Source: a bacterium (lineage in GTDB: Bacteria > Tectomicrobia > Entotheonellia > Entotheonellales > Entotheonellaceae). From it: a stretch of 8,813 bases of DNA. Positions 7,189-8,813 of this stretch are shown one piece after another; position 1 is the first letter of the stretch; the number at the start of each line of letters is the position of its first letter. The stretch covers positions 1-8,813 of the forward strand of contig JAPULM010000212.1 of the NCBI GenBank assembly GCA_027294925.1. Direction: 5' to 3'. Under the pieces are notes generated by a model. The model had not been told where the DNA came from and did not search any database. It worked only from the letters and a program-made list of their open reading frames with translations. The translations under genes were made by a program, and so were the position numbers.

Positions 7189-7380
7189 TTAGGACGCCTT
7201 TTGCACCTTACCTGAACGCAAGCATCGTGTACAGATACGCATGCGCTTCGTCCCTCCGACAGTTTGTACACGTACCCGCTGCAAATTGGGCACCCACCGT
7301 CGGTTCGTTAGATTGTGGGCATGACTGACACTATGGCCATATTGAGGCCCCTTCCCGCACACGTCACAGCGTTTGGCCAT
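7189..7380 (-). CDS. rpmB: 50S ribosomal protein L28, zinc-binding form
   Basis: A 63-residue basic protein of the large ribosomal subunit. It opens [20 protein letters not shown], the classic L28 start, and carries VPNLQRVRV and a [14 protein letters not shown]-terminal segment. Four cysteines in two CXXC pairs (C5, C8, C50, C53) are all present, so this is the zinc-binding (C+) form rather than the cysteine-free zinc-independent one. The ATG at 7378-7380 follows AGGAGG on the minus strand (plus 7386-7391) by 5 nt. The stop is TAA at 7189-7191, only 3 bp from the rel stop on the other strand. Upstream it diverges from recG. I found no convincing -35/-10 pair for it in 7381-7563. Confidence 0.97.
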   Translation of the reverse strand: MAKRCDVCGKGPQYGHSVSHAHNLTNRRWVPNLQRVRVQTVGGTKRMRICTRCLRSGKVQKAS

Positions 7381-7463
7381 GATGGCCTCCTCTTACTCGT
7401 CAAACATACATCTGCGTAGTCCATAGGAACAGACCGGATATGATATTATGTGTCTATGATGGC

Positions 7464-7493
7464 TTGAAACGGTTGATAAACCTACCATATTAT
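7464..7493 (+). promoter_or_regulatory. Sigma70-type promoter for recG
   Basis: TTGAAA (7464-7469) and TATTAT (7488-7493) each match consensus at 5 of 6 positions, with an 18-bp spacer. Transcription would start near 7500, giving a leader of roughly 64 nt. The rest of the 183-bp gap between rpmB and recG (7381-7563) holds the rpmB ribosome-binding site and no other feature I can support. Confidence 0.55.
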
Positions 7494-7563
7494 CCTCAGA
7501 CTCGCAAGGCGCTACCTACTCTATCCCCGTTACTTGGCCGCGCCCATACCGTAATATAGAGCC

Positions 7564-8813
7564 ATGACTGATACGGAGACCATACAGATCCACCTCGAGC
7601 GCCTCGATAAACCGTTACGCTACGCCACCCGACAACAGTTCGCCAACCTTGCAAAACTCCGTGACCTCGAGCGTTATGTCCAATACCACGTGCGGGCGTT
7701 ACAAGCCCTCTCCCTTCCCACCGGGCTCACGCCGTTTCTACAACAGCTCACAGGTGCTGCACATCAATTTGACACACTTGACTTACCCGTTAAACAAGAG
7801 CGGCTCCGCCAATTGCAACACATCCTGACTGCGATGCATGCCGCGCTGCAATCGCCTTCACAAAACCTTCCCCCCTCCCAAACAGCTTCCCTCTCTCCCG
7901 CCTCATCCACCGGCGAAGGACTCGAACAACCTGTGCAGTTCCTACGGGGTGTGGGCCCTAAGCGGGCGGCTCTACTACACAAACTTAACCTGAAAACCGT
8001 GCATGATCTGCTATGGTGTCTGCCTCAACGCTACGAGGATCGGCGCCAAATCATCCCCATCGGTTTGCTTAGAACAGGAGAACGACAAACGTTTTGGGGA
8101 ACCGTTGCCGCACACCATACGCAATCGCGTCGACGGGGCAAAGCGGTCCTCTCCATACGCCTACAAGACGACAGTGGTCCTTTGACTTGTAAATGGTTTC
8201 AGGCACGCAGCACCTACCTGTTTGCACGCTACCCGGTTGGCGCGCGTGTGGTTGGAAGCGGCATGATCACCCTGAGCACCTACAGCAGCGGGCGTGAGGT
8301 GGTACATCCGGACCTCGAAGTTATCGAAGACGATGACGTGGCCCTGCTGCATGTGGGTCGTACGGTTCCCATCTACCCGCTCACTGCAGGCCTACATCAA
8401 AAAACCATGCGCACCATCTTGCGCTTTGTGGTTGACACCTACACGCCACAAATCCAAGAAACGCTACCTGAATCGATACGGCATGCCCACCAACTGCCAG
8501 GATTGCGTGAAGCCCTGCAACAGCTCCATTTCCCTGCTGCCAACGTCGATACAGACCTACTCAACAGCATGCAAACCGTATTTCACCACCGCCTGGTTTT
8601 TGAAGAGTTTTTCCTACTCGAACTCGGCCTGGCGGTACGGCGCCACGCCACCCAGCAGGAACAGCGTGCAGCCCCCTACCAACATCCGAACCACCTGGGG
8701 AAGGCCTTGTTACAATACTTACCCTTTCACCTGACGGCGGCTCAGCATCGTGTCTTGCTTGAAATTCTAGAAGATATGCGCCGCCCCTGCCCGATGAACC
8801 GCCTCATCCAGGG
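7564..8813 (+). CDS. recG: ATP-dependent DNA helicase RecG, N-terminal part (3' end outside window)
   Basis: RecG remodels stalled replication forks and branch-migrates Holliday junctions. Only 416 complete codons are present, with no stop before the edge. Residues 1-96 are an extra helical N-terminal region, followed by a Pro/Ser/Thr-rich linker (about 97-119). The wedge-domain signature begins at FLRGVGPKRAALLHKL (126-141) and continues with LLWCLPQRYEDRR (149-161). An OB-fold segment with the QDDSGPLTCKWF stretch covers about 175-275. FEEFFLLELGL (346-356 region) and LPFHLTAAQHRVL (386-398, with Q394 of the LTxAQ motif) lead into the helicase; the last residues, MNRLIQ, immediately precede the expected GDVGSGKT Walker A motif. 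The ATG at 7564 is fixed by an in-frame TAA at 7552, and the first later alternative is far inside. No usable Shine-Dalgarno is seen. It diverges from rpmB. Confidence 0.95.
   Translation, partial: MTDTETIQIHLERLDKPLRYATRQQFANLAKLRDLERYVQYHVRALQALSLPTGLTPFLQQLTGAAHQFDTLDLPVKQERLRQLQHILTAMHAALQSPSQNLPPSQTASLSPASSTGEGLEQPVQFLRGVGPKRAALLHKLNLKTVHDLLWCLPQRYEDRRQIIPIGLLRTGERQTFWGTVAAHHTQSRRRGKAVLSIRLQDDSGPLTCKWFQARSTYLFARYPVGARVVGSGMITLSTYSSGREVVHPDLEVIEDDDVALLHVGRTVPIYPLTAGLHQKTMRTILRFVVDTYTPQIQETLPESIRHAHQLPGLREALQQLHFPAANVDTDLLNSMQTVFHHRLVFEEFFLLELGLAVRRHATQQEQRAAPYQHPNHLGKALLQYLPFHLTAAQHRVLLEILEDMRRPCPMNRLIQ

Noticed and set aside
7163..7202. Possible terminator: GCGT-TTAGG-ACGC then CTTTT at 7185-7202, or GGCGT pairing with ACGCC over a 26-nt loop
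   Set aside because: The stem is only four or five pairs and the T run is four bases; too weak to annotate as intrinsic termination.
7440..7450. CATAAT and TATCAT on the minus strand as a -10 for rpmB
   Set aside because: At spacers of 16-18 bp no hexamer matches the -35 consensus at more than three positions.
8294..8734. A 146-codon plus-strand open frame near the right end
   Set aside because: It is the +2 shadow of recG, whose own frame is continuous through this region with RecG motifs on both sides.

Overview
The window looks like an ordinary stretch of chromosome from a Gram-negative bacterium of the deltaproteobacterial type (Desulfobacterota, Myxococcota, NC10 or Tectomicrobia-like). 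The clues are tandem DUF507 genes, one RelA/SpoT enzyme of the full-length bifunctional type, a four-cysteine L28, a RecG with an extra N-terminal region, and a large secreted TPR protein. This placement is inference from gene families and neighbourhood; no taxonomic marker settles it. There are no phage, transposon, CRISPR, rRNA or tRNA signatures.

Layout: (1) 1-1365, plus strand: the 3' three quarters of a long-chain acyl-CoA synthetase, cut by the left edge. (2) 4753 down to 1390, minus strand: a probable three-gene operon with a 912-residue secreted TPR protein first, then two small DUF507 paralogues. It ends tail-to-tail with the acyl-CoA synthetase, 24 bp apart. (3) 4754-5004: a 251-bp divergent control region with a good sigma70-type promoter on each strand and an imperfect dyad between the two -35 boxes. 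(4) 5005-7185, plus strand: a complete bifunctional (p)ppGpp synthetase/hydrolase. (5) 7380-7189, minus strand: rpmB (ribosomal protein L28), convergent with rel and only 3 bp away. (6) 7381-7563: a second divergent intergenic region, with a sigma70-type promoter for recG. (7) 7564-8813, plus strand: the 5' part of recG, cut by the right edge just before the Walker A motif of its helicase domain.

Functionally the right half is growth and genome maintenance: stringent response, translation and replication-fork rescue. The left half joins fatty-acid activation to an uncharacterised operon whose first product is probably exported and whose other two are small proteins of unknown function. No gene stretch over 300 bp is empty. 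The points most worth checking are the TPR-DUF507-DUF507 operon, a histidine replacing the arginine of the RXKD motif in the synthetase domain of Rel, the missing Shine-Dalgarno sequences at rel and recG, and the small dyads and 13-codon upstream frame around the rel start.
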